The notes beneath the pieces are model-generated. The model was given only the letters and a program-made list of their open reading frames with translations. It had not been told where the DNA came from and did no database searches. Below are positions 1 through 10,468 of a stretch of DNA of 64,000 nt, in pieces. Where the stretch lies: positions 1,116,001 through 1,180,000 of the forward strand of contig NC_060024.1 of assembly GCF_021134715.1 (NCBI RefSeq). The letters are read 5' to 3'. The stretch comes from Daphnia pulex (Eukaryota; Arthropoda; Branchiopoda; Diplostraca; Daphniidae). Both the position numbers and the translations under genes were made by a program. Each line of letters begins with the position of its first letter. Positions within the stretch are counted from its first letter, which is position 1.

Positions 1-199
1 GTTTAATAGCTTAATCGCATCACATAGTTTTCGAATCTGGGTCCATACCTTATCTTTATTGTTATGGATCACGATCGCTACGTAGTGCAGCAAGGCATTC
101 GACGAAATGGGAATGACGAACAGGGAGTATTGATGGATTTGGTAGGATCGTTTATTTGGCACCGTAATGGAACTCAGCCAAATGGCACCGAGAGGTTAG

Positions 200-1490
200 T
201 AAAGATTAAAGAAAATCCCATTTTTCTATCGATCAGTATGTACAACAAATAACTTACGGAATCGATAAATTTCAAAAGGTTCAAGTGTTGCCGCTATAAT
301 TCACACAATTGTCGAATTTATTTGACACGAGACAGAACAGGGTATCATACAAGTGGAGCAGCGAAGCACACCCATGAACCTGAAATTGTAAGAATATTTA
401 TTTGTTTATTTATTGAAAATTGTTTCTATTTATTATGACTTTAATTAGATGTTTGCTGAGTCATTAATATTAATGACAAGAACAACGCAGAGTTTATGTG
501 CATTGACAACAAATGTGAACAAAGAGAAATGCTTGGAATTTCACGGACGATATCCACAACCAAGAATTCTAATTTCAGATTACGAGCTAGCAATATTGCA
601 AGCTATGGCTGTTCGTTTTCCCAATGCCCATAGTCGTGGGTCTGTTGGTTCCATTTTTGCCAAGTAACTTATATAATTTTTTTTTATTCCGCATACATTT
701 TTTCTTACAATAAAAAATCTAAATTTATGTGATTAATTAAGGCAATTCTGCGAAAAGTGGGGTCAATGGGCCTCATTACAGAGTATCGGAGAAATCAAGA
801 AGTGAAGACTTTAGCTAAAATGGTAATGGCGTTGGCACCTCTGTCGGGTCACTTAATTCGAATTGGCTTTCAGGCAAGGAAAAAAGCATATCTCTGAAAA
901 TTTTATTTCCTTATTGTTAAGATGGCAATTCATGTATACAGGCTATGGAGCTGTACGCACTAGAGGAAAACTTAGAACCCGACATCGGCGTAAAAATTGC
1001 TCGATTTTTAGCATATGTTGATGATTTTTGGATAAATAGAGTAAGGGTAGAGCCCCTTTCTGTATATGGTGCTGTATGTAGGACGAATAACTTTGTGGAA
1101 TCGTGGCACAATACCTTGAATTAGTTAATGGCTGGCCATCATCTCAACTTTTGGAATTTCTTGAGTAAGCATATATTTCCAAATTGTGATTTAATAATTC
1201 CTTTTAAAACTGAGTCATGTACGCTGATGAGATTTACAATTAGCATTTCCTTAAATATAATTTGTTTTTAGGGAAATTACAAATTACAGGATTTTAATCC
1301 GAACGTGATTACAGACTAGTGAGGGGGGATAAAGACCAAGGAAATGGACGTAGAATTAGAGATGCGCGAAGAGCACCTCACAGACTGGTACTTATTTGCG
1401 GCCATGAAAGAATTAGAACTGAACAAATTTCATTTTATCTCAGGTACTGATGTGAAAGTTACAGTGGATGAATTCGATGGTATGGACAAT
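200..1490 (+). pseudogene. FLYWCH-finger MULE transposase, five exons, two in-frame stops
   Basis: Remnant of a Mutator-like (MULE) DNA-transposon transposase. Exon 1 (to 387) ends in a FLYWCH-type zinc finger: KRFKCCRYNSHNC, then HTHEPE. Exon 2 (449 to about 665) is the catalytic core, with ILISDYELAILQAMAVRFPN matching the family pattern around the second catalytic Asp. Exon 3 (743-873) continues as AILRKVGSMGLITEYRRNQ, exon 4 (942-1163) carries RTNNFVESWHNTL, and exon 5 (about 1271-1490) is a basic tail. The reading continues across each intron. The intron after 873 has a GC donor (CAG|GCAAGG). Exon 4 has a TAG at 1122-1124 and exon 5 a TAA near 1300, so this copy is probably inactive. The family match comes from recognised motifs, not a search. 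The 5' end of the gene and the terminal repeats were not identified. Confidence 0.8.
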
Positions 1491-1559
1491 GGTTTATGGA
1501 CAGAAGAATATAAGGCTATTGGAAGACATGCAAGTAGATTTGACTGGGTTAGGTAAAGA

Positions 1560-2546
1560 ACTCTATTGCGGAGGAGAAACTGAAACCCTGGCCAGAAGTC
1601 AACATGAGTCAACAAGTATACCTAATTTCTTTTCTATATTTGGCGCTGTTTTTTGGCACACCTTAACTGAAATTAAATTATTTATTTGTCAAGGATTGGG
1701 TGTGCAAATTTAGTAAACCGGACACGTCACCCAACAGCATTGAACCATCAACCACTGTGTTGAGCCCTTACCTCAAATTTGGCTGGTTGTTGATAGAGCG
1801 GTGCACGCTGCTGAGATTGCGGACTTTAAAAAGATGTTGTCGGATATAACCACCACCGACGAAGTACGGATGACGACCGCGTCCGATAAAGTTATTAATC
1901 ATTTCTACAACAAATACGTATTTTTCCATATCGCATTAATGTATACAATGTTTCGAATGAAGTCGAATGGATATGTCAAAATACAATGTATGCAGAACAG
2001 ACGGAACTAGATTTTCGATTTCGTGTAAAATTAATTAATTAATTAGTGTGTTAAATTCAATTTTTCACTGGAAAGATATGGCTATCTTTGATTTGGCGAT
2101 GTCGTTTATGTTGTTCGTTTTCCTGATTTCTTATTTGTTTTCGTGTATACACCTTCAACGTGAGTATACAACATAACAATTTTACTTGGCTATGTTTTTG
2201 CTTTAGAACTTGTCAAATGTTTTTAAATATGCCAACCCTAACGGACAAAACCCTTTAAGTACATTTCAAAGAAATGCTGATTGTGTTAGCTAAATCAGTG
2301 GGTCACTTTACATTTATATTCAATTTTGCGCAATTTTGTGATGGAATTGCGTTATTGTTTCACTGTTGAATGCATTAATAGAGAGATTCCAGCCAAAAAT
2401 TTAATTGTTGTTCATCTAGACTTTACGCTTTATTTTTTTTTATTTAGTGGGCGGTATCTATTTCAGTTCGTTAAGGTGTGTTCATTTCCCCCTGTTTATC
2501 AAAACAACCGATCGCAATATCCAATATCCGGTGAAGTTTTCCTAGT
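1560..2546. other. no gene recognised downstream of MULE copy
   Basis: AT-rich sequence with short open stretches only. A 69-codon open frame at 1801-2010 (plus) has no family motif and could be a leftover exon of the neighbouring MULE-bearing element. Nothing else can be supported here. Confidence 0.4.
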
Positions 2547-2912
2547 GACGCCGTTAATATTATCGCCGTTCTAGTGTCGGCCCTGAAATGACTGCCGTTC
2601 TAGCGTCGCGTTCTAGTGTCGCCGTTCTAGTGTCGGCCTTGCTGCCATTCTAGTGTCGCCGTTCTAGTGTCGGCCCTGCTGCCGTTCTAGTGTCGGGGTT
2701 CATTAGTTCTAGTGTCGGCCCGAAATGATGAATTTCTAGTGTCGAGTTCAAGTGACGCGTTTTCAAAAATGTTGCCGTTCTAGTGTCGGCCCTGAAATCT
2801 TGAAGTTCTAGTGCCGCGTTCTAGTGACGCGTAAAAAATGTTGTCGTTTTAGTGTCGCGTTCTAGTGTCGGATTCTTAAAGTTCTAGTGGTAATACGTTC
2901 TAGTGTCTACAT
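2547..2912. repeat. minisatellite built on TTCTAGTGTCG
   Basis: About twenty imperfect copies of a core TTCTAGTGTCG (variants TTCTAGTGACG, TTCTAGCGTCG) are separated by short spacers such as GCCCTGAAATGA or GCCCTGCTGCC. The period varies between about 12 and 40 bases, so the array is a higher-order mixture of core and spacers, not a simple tandem repeat. It contains no gene. Confidence 0.9.
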
Positions 2913-2939
2913 GCCATTGCCACGACATCTTTCGTCAGA

Positions 2940-3275
2940 AGAAATTCTGTATATTACATTGAAAATTCTGCTTGTTTACTTGAAAGTTGAAAGAAAAAAT
3001 TATTTAAAAAAGTTTAATTTGTATTATATTAAAAATTTTGTATATTATATTAGAAATTTGGTATATTATATTAGAAATTGGCTATATTATATTAAAAATT
3101 CGGTACATTACATTATAAATTTTGTATATCATAGTAAAAAAATTTTATATTACAATACAAATTCTTCATATTATATAAAAAATTGTCATATTATATTAAA
3201 AAATTTGGTTTGTTATATTTAAAAAGTTGGTACATTATATAAAAAATTCTGTATATTATATCAAAATTTTTAAAC
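2940..3275. repeat. AT-rich tandem array, unit about 20 bp
   Basis: About sixteen copies of a roughly 20-bp unit of the form TATATTATATTAAAAATTTG follow the previous array directly. Units differ by a few substitutions. The array is open in one plus-strand frame (2887-3222), which gives an Ile/Tyr/Asn-rich translation that is a by-product of the repeat. Confidence 0.9.
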
Positions 3276-3334
3276 TTTATTAACAAATCGGCTTATTCTA
3301 TTGAAAAACAAAACTAGAAACCGCTTTTTTTTTT

Positions 3335-3545
3335 AATAAAAAAAGGTATCAATGACTACAGTATTTGTTGTGAATTCTGAGGTATCTGCGACAAAAAAAT
3401 AAAAGGTATCAATGACGAAAGTACTTTTTTAAAAAAGTACTTAAGGTGAAGGTACATATAAACTGTGGTAATAGTGACATGTATTACCAAATGAAGGTAC
3501 TTGCGACGAAGGTTCTTAAAAAATGAGGTACTAATGACATGACCC
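3335..3545. repeat. degenerate repeat of GGTATCAATGACGAAAGTAC type
   Basis: Third adjacent low-complexity block. Motifs such as AAAGGTATCAATGAC, AAGGTACTTGCGACGAAGGT and GAGGTACTAATGACATGACC recur every 35-60 bases. Copies are more diverged than in the two arrays to the left. Confidence 0.65.
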
Positions 3546-4449
3546 CCACTTTGGAAAGTTAAACTTAATTACACATAAAAAGTATAACTGGCATAACATT
3601 ACTTTTGTTTGCATATTTTTTAAGGCTGCATTGTGTTAATGAAGAGAAAAAAGAACAAGATTCTAACTTGAAATGCGCTGCATGCACTGTCCCTGTGATG
3701 AGAACAGCTGCCGAACAGGTTTCTGATTTTTTCCTGTCTCTGTATTGAGAACAGCCAAACAGAATTCGGATGTGCATTTCTCTGTGATAAGAACAAGGCT
3801 GCAGTTTATTGGTAACTTAAGATAATGACACTAATAATTTATATAGTGAGTGGTTATTGAAATCAGCCAGAACCCTGGTGTGACCATCTTGCTAATTGAT
3901 TGAATGGGATTAAAAACATGACTCCAATTGTAGAGATGATGCCTATAAGAATATATATATAACTTGAATATAATTGCAATGTTATTAACTATAAACTTTT
4001 AAAATAATGGAACGTATATACAATAATACTGTTTTTACTACTTAGATGTCATCCATTGGTCATCGATAATACGGAACGTTGGCTTTGAAAACAGAAAACA
4101 CTAAAATGGGGAATGTTCATCTGGCGATGATATTACCGGCCCAAAATAAATTCCTGTCCAGCAATCGTCGCTCAGGTTGGAAAAAACTTTGTCGAAAAGC
4201 GGAAACCTACTTATAACCTGAAGCAGCATCATAAGGTTAACAGAATTCTCTCCGCCTTTCTGGGCTAAGACCTACGCCCTAAAAAATTTTTTGGGAGCCC
4301 TCTTGAAAATGGTAGAACCCCTTTTGGTGGAGACGCTGATAAACCCAACTAGGAACCGATCGAGCGGTCCGTTTTAGAAAGAGTTGTTTCCAGGGTTGTG
4401 ACAAAATTATTCACAAAAAAAACCTGAAGGATCTTTTTTTACAAATCGA

Positions 4450-5030
4450 ACATGAAAACTTCCCTAAGGATTTTTACCTGGGAGAGGTTCTAGTAGAGTA
4501 CAAGCGTCATCTCATTTTCATTACACCAGAACAAAGTTGCTTTACTGAAATCTGCCGTGAAGAGGTATATCGTTGGGTGTATTTAAAATCATTGACAAAC
4601 AATTCACACAGCTTTTTTCCGTGCATAGTTTCATACGAAAGCATAAAAATCTGAAACAGATTCCTGGATGTTTTATATTCCTGTCTGGGCGGACGGAAAG
4701 CGACTATTGGAAAATTTACCTTATTCGTCATGAAAAAATCTCCGAAATGTTTTGCTATTTAAAAAAAGAAATAAATGAATTGTTTCAACAGGAGTATGTC
4801 CTTCTTCATCGTAAAAAGCAGGAACATGAATTGGTCGAGCAATTTTTTCGCATTTGCGTGTCAATTGGATTGCCGGAATAAGAGTATGGCCTCCCTTTAA
4901 GTGGGTTGTTTTTAACAAACAAGTCAGAACGAATAATAACGCCGAAGGTTGGCATAATCGTATCAATGAAAGGACGAGGCGAAAGTAAATATTTATGAAC
5001 TGGTCCCAAAACTGTTTTCGGAGCTTAATT
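4450..5030 (+). pseudogene. second, diverged MULE transposase remnant
   Basis: Fragments of a MULE transposase unlike the copy at 200-1490. One frame reads LVEYKRHLIFITPEQSCFTE (about 4485-4550). The next reads FTQLFSVHSFIRKHKNLKQI and then CFIFLSGRTESDYWK (from about 4603), which matches the family segment around the first catalytic Asp and the following strand pair. The end, VFNKQVRTNNNAEGWHNRIN (about 4908-4968), is the conserved RTNN-EGWHN hallmark. Frames shift between the three parts and no full-length reading exists, so this is a dead copy. No FLYWCH finger was seen upstream. Confidence 0.75.
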
Positions 5031-5459
5031 TATCCACTTGCAAATAAATTGCTTTGTAGGGACAAAATCTTAAAACGTTGTCGAAAAGTCACGGCTTGAG
5101 TAAATGTAAAATTAATTGAACTGTGGGAGTATAACCAAACATTGCTAAAATTTATTACTAATCAAACATAAACGAAATTTTTTCCTAATTGCTAAGGCGA
5201 TTATATATTGCGGGAAAATGTCGATTCAGCAACCTATTTTATGCTGAATTGACCAGTACCCCTTTGAAAACACTCAATAACCAATTTTTCCGAGTTAAGT
5301 TTTGATTCTGAATGACATAGATTATTTGTAAAAAATACAATGCAAACGGGGAAAACAGAAGCAGGAAGCTTCTCAAGTTGCATTTATTATTATGAATTTT
5401 TGGAAGGTAGTTATTTTAGCCGGCAATGGACTACAGTGTCAACGTTCTTTTTTTTAGGC

Positions 5460-6022
5460 AAAACTTTTGGTTGCTCGGCCGCTACGAGGACGGATGCCGA
5501 TACTTCTGACCCCAGTCAGCAAAATCATAGAGTTTCAAGAGGAAATTTTTTAAGGTTGCTTTGAAATGAATCCTTTAATAATTCAAAATCAAAACTTTTC
5601 TTTGCAGATTTGTAAGGACATGTATCTCGATACAATACCCGTCCTCCTAGCATAGTGATTTTGATCACGTTCATCAGCGTTCTAGTAGTGTTCTTTCATT
5701 AATTTTTTTAAATTTTAGTCACCATTAATGTTTTTACTATTGAAACTTAACCGGGGCCATTGCAGATACTCAGGAGTCATCTTTGGGATTGAACTGCTCA
5801 GAGGATGTGCTACGCATCAGTGATTCTCAACACAACCATGGTAATCAGTAACGGTTGAGTGAAGGTAAGCCTTTAATTGAATCAAAGCAATTTTATGCAG
5901 GTCATTAATGTCAGGTATACTATCTTGTGCACAGGAGAGTTGAATGAAGCTGATCCACAACATCGACGGCCTCCATTACCGGCAACTACATTTTCAACTC
6001 TAACGTTTCACCCGTCTCCCAG
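5460..6022 (+). pseudogene. possible small multi-exon gene or remnant, unrecognised
   Basis: Three short open blocks lie behind plausible AG acceptors and share a related composition: DPSQQNHRVSRG (about 5508-5545), DTQESSLGLNCSEDVLRISD followed by SQHNHG (from about 5766), and GELNEADPQHRRPPLPATTF ending at a stop near 6022. The second block ends at a GT donor and the third starts after CAG. A duplicated motif (ATCACGTT-ATCAGCGTTC) appears at about 5664 and 6034. No family is recognised, and transposon-derived exons are equally possible. Confidence 0.25.
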
Positions 6023-8394
6023 CTAAAGTGATGTCGATCACGTTAATCAGCGTTCAAGTAAAATTATTAAGCCTTGTCCGACTTTGTCTGACCAATTGAT
6101 GAAGGTCAGATGATGTCAGACAAAGTAAGACAAGGCGGGACGGGATATTGTAGCAGACATCATCTTGACTGGAATGCTGCGTTTCCACGATGGCAACAAA
6201 TGCCAAAAAGATGTCGAACAGCCCTATAAGTCGTGCTGAAAATATCAATACAAAATTGCAAAAATAAATAATTTTATCAGCATAGCATCATTTTCATTTA
6301 AGCAAAGCCAAGAAAGGTAATTTGGATTAAACTCAGAAAAAAACTGCTGACTTTTTAAAAGTAATTTAGTATCGCTACCATTACCACTAGACGATAAACC
6401 AGTACCCGTGGCATAACTAGGGCGGGGCCTAAAAAGAGGAAGGGAAGAAAATCGGCTTTAAGAAAAAGCCTTTAGGGTGTTGTGTTTGTGTTCAGGAACC
6501 CATTATCGTCCGGCAGATGGCCGCTGACGTTAAAGAACACCGAACAGCAGTGGTATTCCGTATTCGGGCTTGCACTGTCGAAGAGAGAGGTTCTAATGCC
6601 TCTAATGTTTCTTTTGCGGAATTTTACTGGCATAAAAATCAAAGCTCCGGTCTGTACGCTCAACATTCACTTCTATAGGACCAGTGATGGATTACTTTCG
6701 AATTAGGATTTTCAATTTGATTGGTGTAATCTAAGCTTTCAAATTCTTTGCTTTCTTGAAGGGATGCTGTTTATCTAAATAAGAAATAAAAAATGGGTCA
6801 CGAAAAATGTATTTACAGACACAGCATATAAGAAAAAGTTGAAAATGAGAACGTGTAGGGTAAACCATGTATATAAATAAACAAGATAATTTCAGATTTC
6901 CATGCAATACACTGCATTTGTGCAAGTCATGCATCATTAAAATATCTAGCAGGTAACATGAAAATAAAAGTAACAAAAATCATTACCCAAGTGATGATCC
7001 TGAGATTTTTTTACGACGATCAATCGATAAACGATTACACAAGATCAGTCGAACAGGTGGACCTTTCGCATAGAATTTGAAATTGGTCCCAATCCCAAAG
7101 GGAGAGCTAGAAAAAAGATAAAATTCAAAGAAATAAGGCTGGTTTTTGCTCGCCTCTTTTTTTTTTCTTATTGCATAAAAATCAATGAGACTAAAAAGTC
7201 AGACCCGTACGAAACTTTTAGCTTAAAGTTTAAACTGTTAGCTAATAAGAGCTCACGCGGTGCTAGGCTAAAAAATCCAACCATCTATCATGCTGCAATT
7301 ACCTCAAAATTTTTCATCTTAACGTAATTCCACTATTTGTAGCGAATATCAGCTTAAATTTTCCAAGCTAGGGTTTTTTCTTGTCTTGCTTGAAAAACTT
7401 TACCTTAAAACCAGCTTGAATTTCCCCCCTAAATATATTTGTTAACTGTAAGCTAATTCCAGTATGGAAGTTTTAGTCTAGAGTTTCACTCCACTTTTTT
7501 AGCAGATATCAGCTTTTATTTTCCAAGCTAGGGCGTTTACCTGCAGGCTTGAAATTATTACATTAAAATCAGCTCGAATTTTTCCCCCTTAATATATTTA
7601 TCCCAACTTTTCAGCTAATTCTAGTATGGAATTTTTAATCTAGGGTTTTGCTAAATTTGATCGAAATTAATCGCGTATAAAAAAAGGTTAAAATGGCATG
7701 TTCTATTACATAAATATTTTCGGTAAGAAATGATTAATTTTATGGTCTTAATTTATTAAGCTTAACATAAAAATTGGCGCCAGTATGGAAATATTCTCCT
7801 GGTTGGGCGAGTCCTGGGAACAATTTCTGATGTGAAATATTCGCCTCCCATCGATAATATTTCATTTTTAAATTTCCCCGGTCGAAGTAGAAAATTGATT
7901 GGGCTTTCCACAGAATTAACTACTTGCCGTCCAAGTAACATAATGAAAAAGTGCGTTATAGGATTTCATAATGAACTTACGGAAACTTTTGTTGTTACTC
8001 CTCTTGTCAATTATCTTGAAACTGATTAATACAGATTAATGAAAATCATCAATATTCTCATGTTTCAAAATAATATAAACTCAAATCAAAGAAAAAAAAT
8101 CATCGATCGAAATTTGGAAGCTACGCCTTAATTTTTTAATCGATTGAAATTTGGCAGCTATGCACTAAATTTTCGCGCTCGAAGTGTTAGTACAGACTGA
8201 GTCTGTGGTGTAAGTCTAAGTAAAGATGGCTGTCTGTTTCTTCACTGACTTTTCTCTTACATTTAATATCAGTACGTACATATATTTGTAATGGCAGACC
8301 CACTGATCTACATACTTATCACTTTTACTAAAAGTGGAGAATTGGGCATTGGCACATTGGAGGCCATAGCAGTGCCATAAGATTTCGGAAAAAT

Positions 8395-8425
8395 CTATTG
8401 GCCCCCGGATTTCGGGGGCCAATAG
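8395..8425. repeat. GC-rich perfect-arm hairpin, left
   Basis: Self-complementary 31-bp segment: CTATTGGCCCCCG, a short loop, then CGGGGGCCAATAG. A half-copy (CTATTGGCCCC) follows at about 8434. Its partner lies at 8910-8932, and the two bracket a polypyrimidine repeat. Confidence 0.85.
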
Positions 8426-8504
8426 CCAAAAATGCTATTGGCCCCTGCCGCTAGGGGGACACTGGAAAAGGATCGCGCCTCACAGCAGTCTTTTGTTTTT
8501 GAAG

Positions 8505-8835
8505 TCACTGCCTGTGCCCTTCATCATCATTCTCTTCGTTAACCTCCTCATTGTAATCCGCCTCATCATCTGAAAACCAGATTTGGGATCCGTCAATCCC
8601 ATCAATCGAAGGATTCCACCCGCCTTCCTCTTCTTCATCTTCATCTTCTCCGTCCTTTTTCTCCTCTTCTTCATCTTCACCTTCTCCGTCCTTTCTCTCC
8701 TCAGCTTCATCTTCACCTTCTCCGTCCTTTCTCTCCTCAGCTTCATCTTCACTTTCTCTGTCCTTTCTCCTTTCTCTCCTCAACTTCATCTTCACCTTCT
8801 CCTTCCTTTCTCTCCTCTTCTTCATTCTCTATAGT
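8505..8835 (-). repeat. 36-bp polypurine/polypyrimidine tandem repeat, open on the minus strand
   Basis: The plus strand is almost pure pyrimidine: repeats of a unit near 36 bp such as CAGCTTCATCTTCACCTTCT. On the minus strand it reads as a 106-codon open frame rich in Glu, Asp, Lys and Gly (EERKDGEGEDEAEERKDGEG), followed by a less repetitive acidic tail (GGWNPSIDGIDGSQIWFSDD). The tail is not repeat-driven, so a real acidic protein or exon is possible, but no start context or domain supports it. Confidence 0.6.
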
Positions 8836-8909
8836 TAAAATGTTTAAAAATAAATGACTACATTGCTATATAAATAAAAATAAATTTAAAAATGTACCTT
8901 TGTATGTAT

Positions 8910-8932
8910 GGCCCCCGGAATCCGGGGGGCCA
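8910..8932. repeat. GC-rich hairpin, right
   Basis: GGCCCCCGGA, two bases, then TCCGGGGGGCC: a near-perfect palindrome almost identical to the one at 8395-8425. Both are followed by CCAATA on the plus strand. Confidence 0.85.
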
Positions 8933-8944
8933 ATAAGCCCAACC

Positions 8945-9773
8945 TAAGATTTCCATGACCATAGTTTCGATCATCAGCTCGAGCAATTAAAAGGTTTTGT
9001 TGGAACAAACAAAGTTATTGGGATCAAGTAAGCACATATACTTTTTATTAGTTATTGTTATTGTTCTAAATTTCTATTTATTTGCATTTATCCCAGCAAT
9101 CCTGGTTGGAACCTACCAGTTGAGTCGACTACCAAATCTAGATCCCAAGTTCAACATGACATGAGATCATGTAAAGTTATCTCGTACTCAGGTAGTACAA
9201 CTTCATGTTACTGCACGTGTTCTTTTTCTTAAAGTTTTTGTTGTGTAGAGGACAGAGATCTGGTGGTGATAGTACGAGATGCCATGGTGCCTCCTATCAG
9301 TGTCCAAAAGGCAGTAGCCAAAAAATCAGCTCCAAAATCATCTGCAACTCAGAAACATGGCACTGGCCATAAATCTACCTCTCCACCACGTAACTTGTCA
9401 GTTGAAAAGTCATCAACAGGTAGTACCAATGGTTTGGATTATTTACAATGTCGTACTCTAACCTGCTACACAGTTATTAGGAAGACCATGGACATCTTAT
9501 ACGAAGACATGGAGAGGTTAGATTTCCAGTTGATCACTGGGGGAAATGAAGACAAGTCCAATGAATCTGCTGACAGCAGCCTTCATCATGAAGATGATCA
9601 GCAAGGAATTTTTTCTTCAGAATCAGAGGACGAAGACGAAGATGTGATTCCTCCTACTCCGCCTCCAGCGAAGAGAAAACGTAGAAATCAGTCTCTCAAA
9701 TCATTGAGCAGCACCAAATCTAAGGGTTTTTTTATGGTAAAACACGTAATAGTACCTTACAGTCAATATTGAT
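8945..9773 (+). CDS. three-exon gene of unknown function inside the 3-kb element
   Basis: Three open blocks join in one frame across canonical introns. Exon A (about 8957 to 9028) reads HDHSFDHQLEQLKGFVGTNK and ends at AA|GTAAGC. Exon B begins after CCCAG at about 9099, reads NPGWNLPVESTTKSRSQVQH and ends at TCAG|GTAGTA. Exon C begins after GTGTAG at 9249, reads EDRDLVVIVRDAMVPPISVQ and runs to a stop at 9770-9772. The last exon holds a basic Ser/Lys/Thr tract, then an acidic SESEDEDED tract, then PPAKRKRRN, a likely nuclear localisation signal. The 5' end is missing or lies further upstream. I do not recognise the family; a transposon-encoded nuclear protein is an inference from its position. 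Confidence 0.5.
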
Positions 9774-10207
9774 TTTTATTTTATAGAGATTGTAAATTTT
9801 TATTTTAAATGTAAAAATGTATGTGTGTTGTATTTTAATCGATGTCTTAGGCTTACTTGTAACATGGAAAAGAATGATTAAACCAATGGTTTAATTTAAT
9901 ACAAAGATTTGGTGTGAAAATATATTTTTTTCAGTTCTTATAAAGCTAATAAGTTTCAAGCTACCTTTAACCTCAGATTTCAAGCTTATAAATTTCAAGC
10001 TACCAATAATCTAAGATATCAAGCTTATAAGTTTAAAGCCACCTTTAACCTAAGATTTTAAGCTAATTTTAGCTATGAAAAACAAGCTAAAACGACCCTA
10101 AAATTCCCATAATGGAATTTAAAAATTTTGACTTGAAAATTTCTAGCTGAATACGCCTAACTTCGTAGCTATTTCTAGTACAGAACTAGCTAAAAGTTTC
10201 GTACGGG

Positions 10208-10464
10208 GAGGACTGTTCCCTGGGTCTGTAATCGAACGAAACTCGTGCATCTAATCTCACATTCCATCAACTTGACATCGTCATTTTCTCGTGAAGCTTT
10301 TCTTAGTCCCGACTTTGTCCGCGTTCGCCCCCTTGTAGATTCTCTGCCATTCTTTCCGTGTTGAATCAGAAGAAATAGGGATGCCTAGATGCCACTGACG
10401 ATCCTCCTAGTGGGCTCATCAACAAAGTGAGGTCAGGCAATCTCTTTGTAGATTTCCTTTCGTA
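10208..10464. other. spacer, no gene seen
   Basis: The short stretch between the 3-kb element and the first giant palindrome contains no open frame or motif I can support. Confidence 0.4.
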
Positions 10465-10468
10465 TTAA

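Larger units (their letters stand above)
7204..10207. mobile_element. 3.0-kb element with 20-bp inverted ends
   Basis: The sequence CCCGTACGAAACTTTTAGCT at 7204-7223 recurs as its exact reverse complement at 10188-10207. Inside the left end is a roughly 160-bp unit repeated twice (about 7340-7500 and 7501-7651) and rich in AGCTT/AGCTA. Inside the right end are three copies of a roughly 55-bp unit, also AGCTT-rich (about 9940-10085). Long inverted ends with subterminal repeats are typical of DNA transposons. No clear target-site duplication is visible (flanks AGTCAGA and GAGGACT). The element holds a spliced gene of unknown type (8945-9773) and a hairpin-bounded purine/pyrimidine repeat, so the superfamily cannot be named. 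Confidence 0.7.

Noticed and set aside
2887..3222. 111-codon Ile/Tyr/Asn-rich frame
   Set aside because: Direct translation of the 20-bp AT tandem array.
2547..3545. CRISPR-like array
   Set aside because: Spacers are not unique, unit lengths vary and the genome is eukaryotic, so it is a minisatellite.
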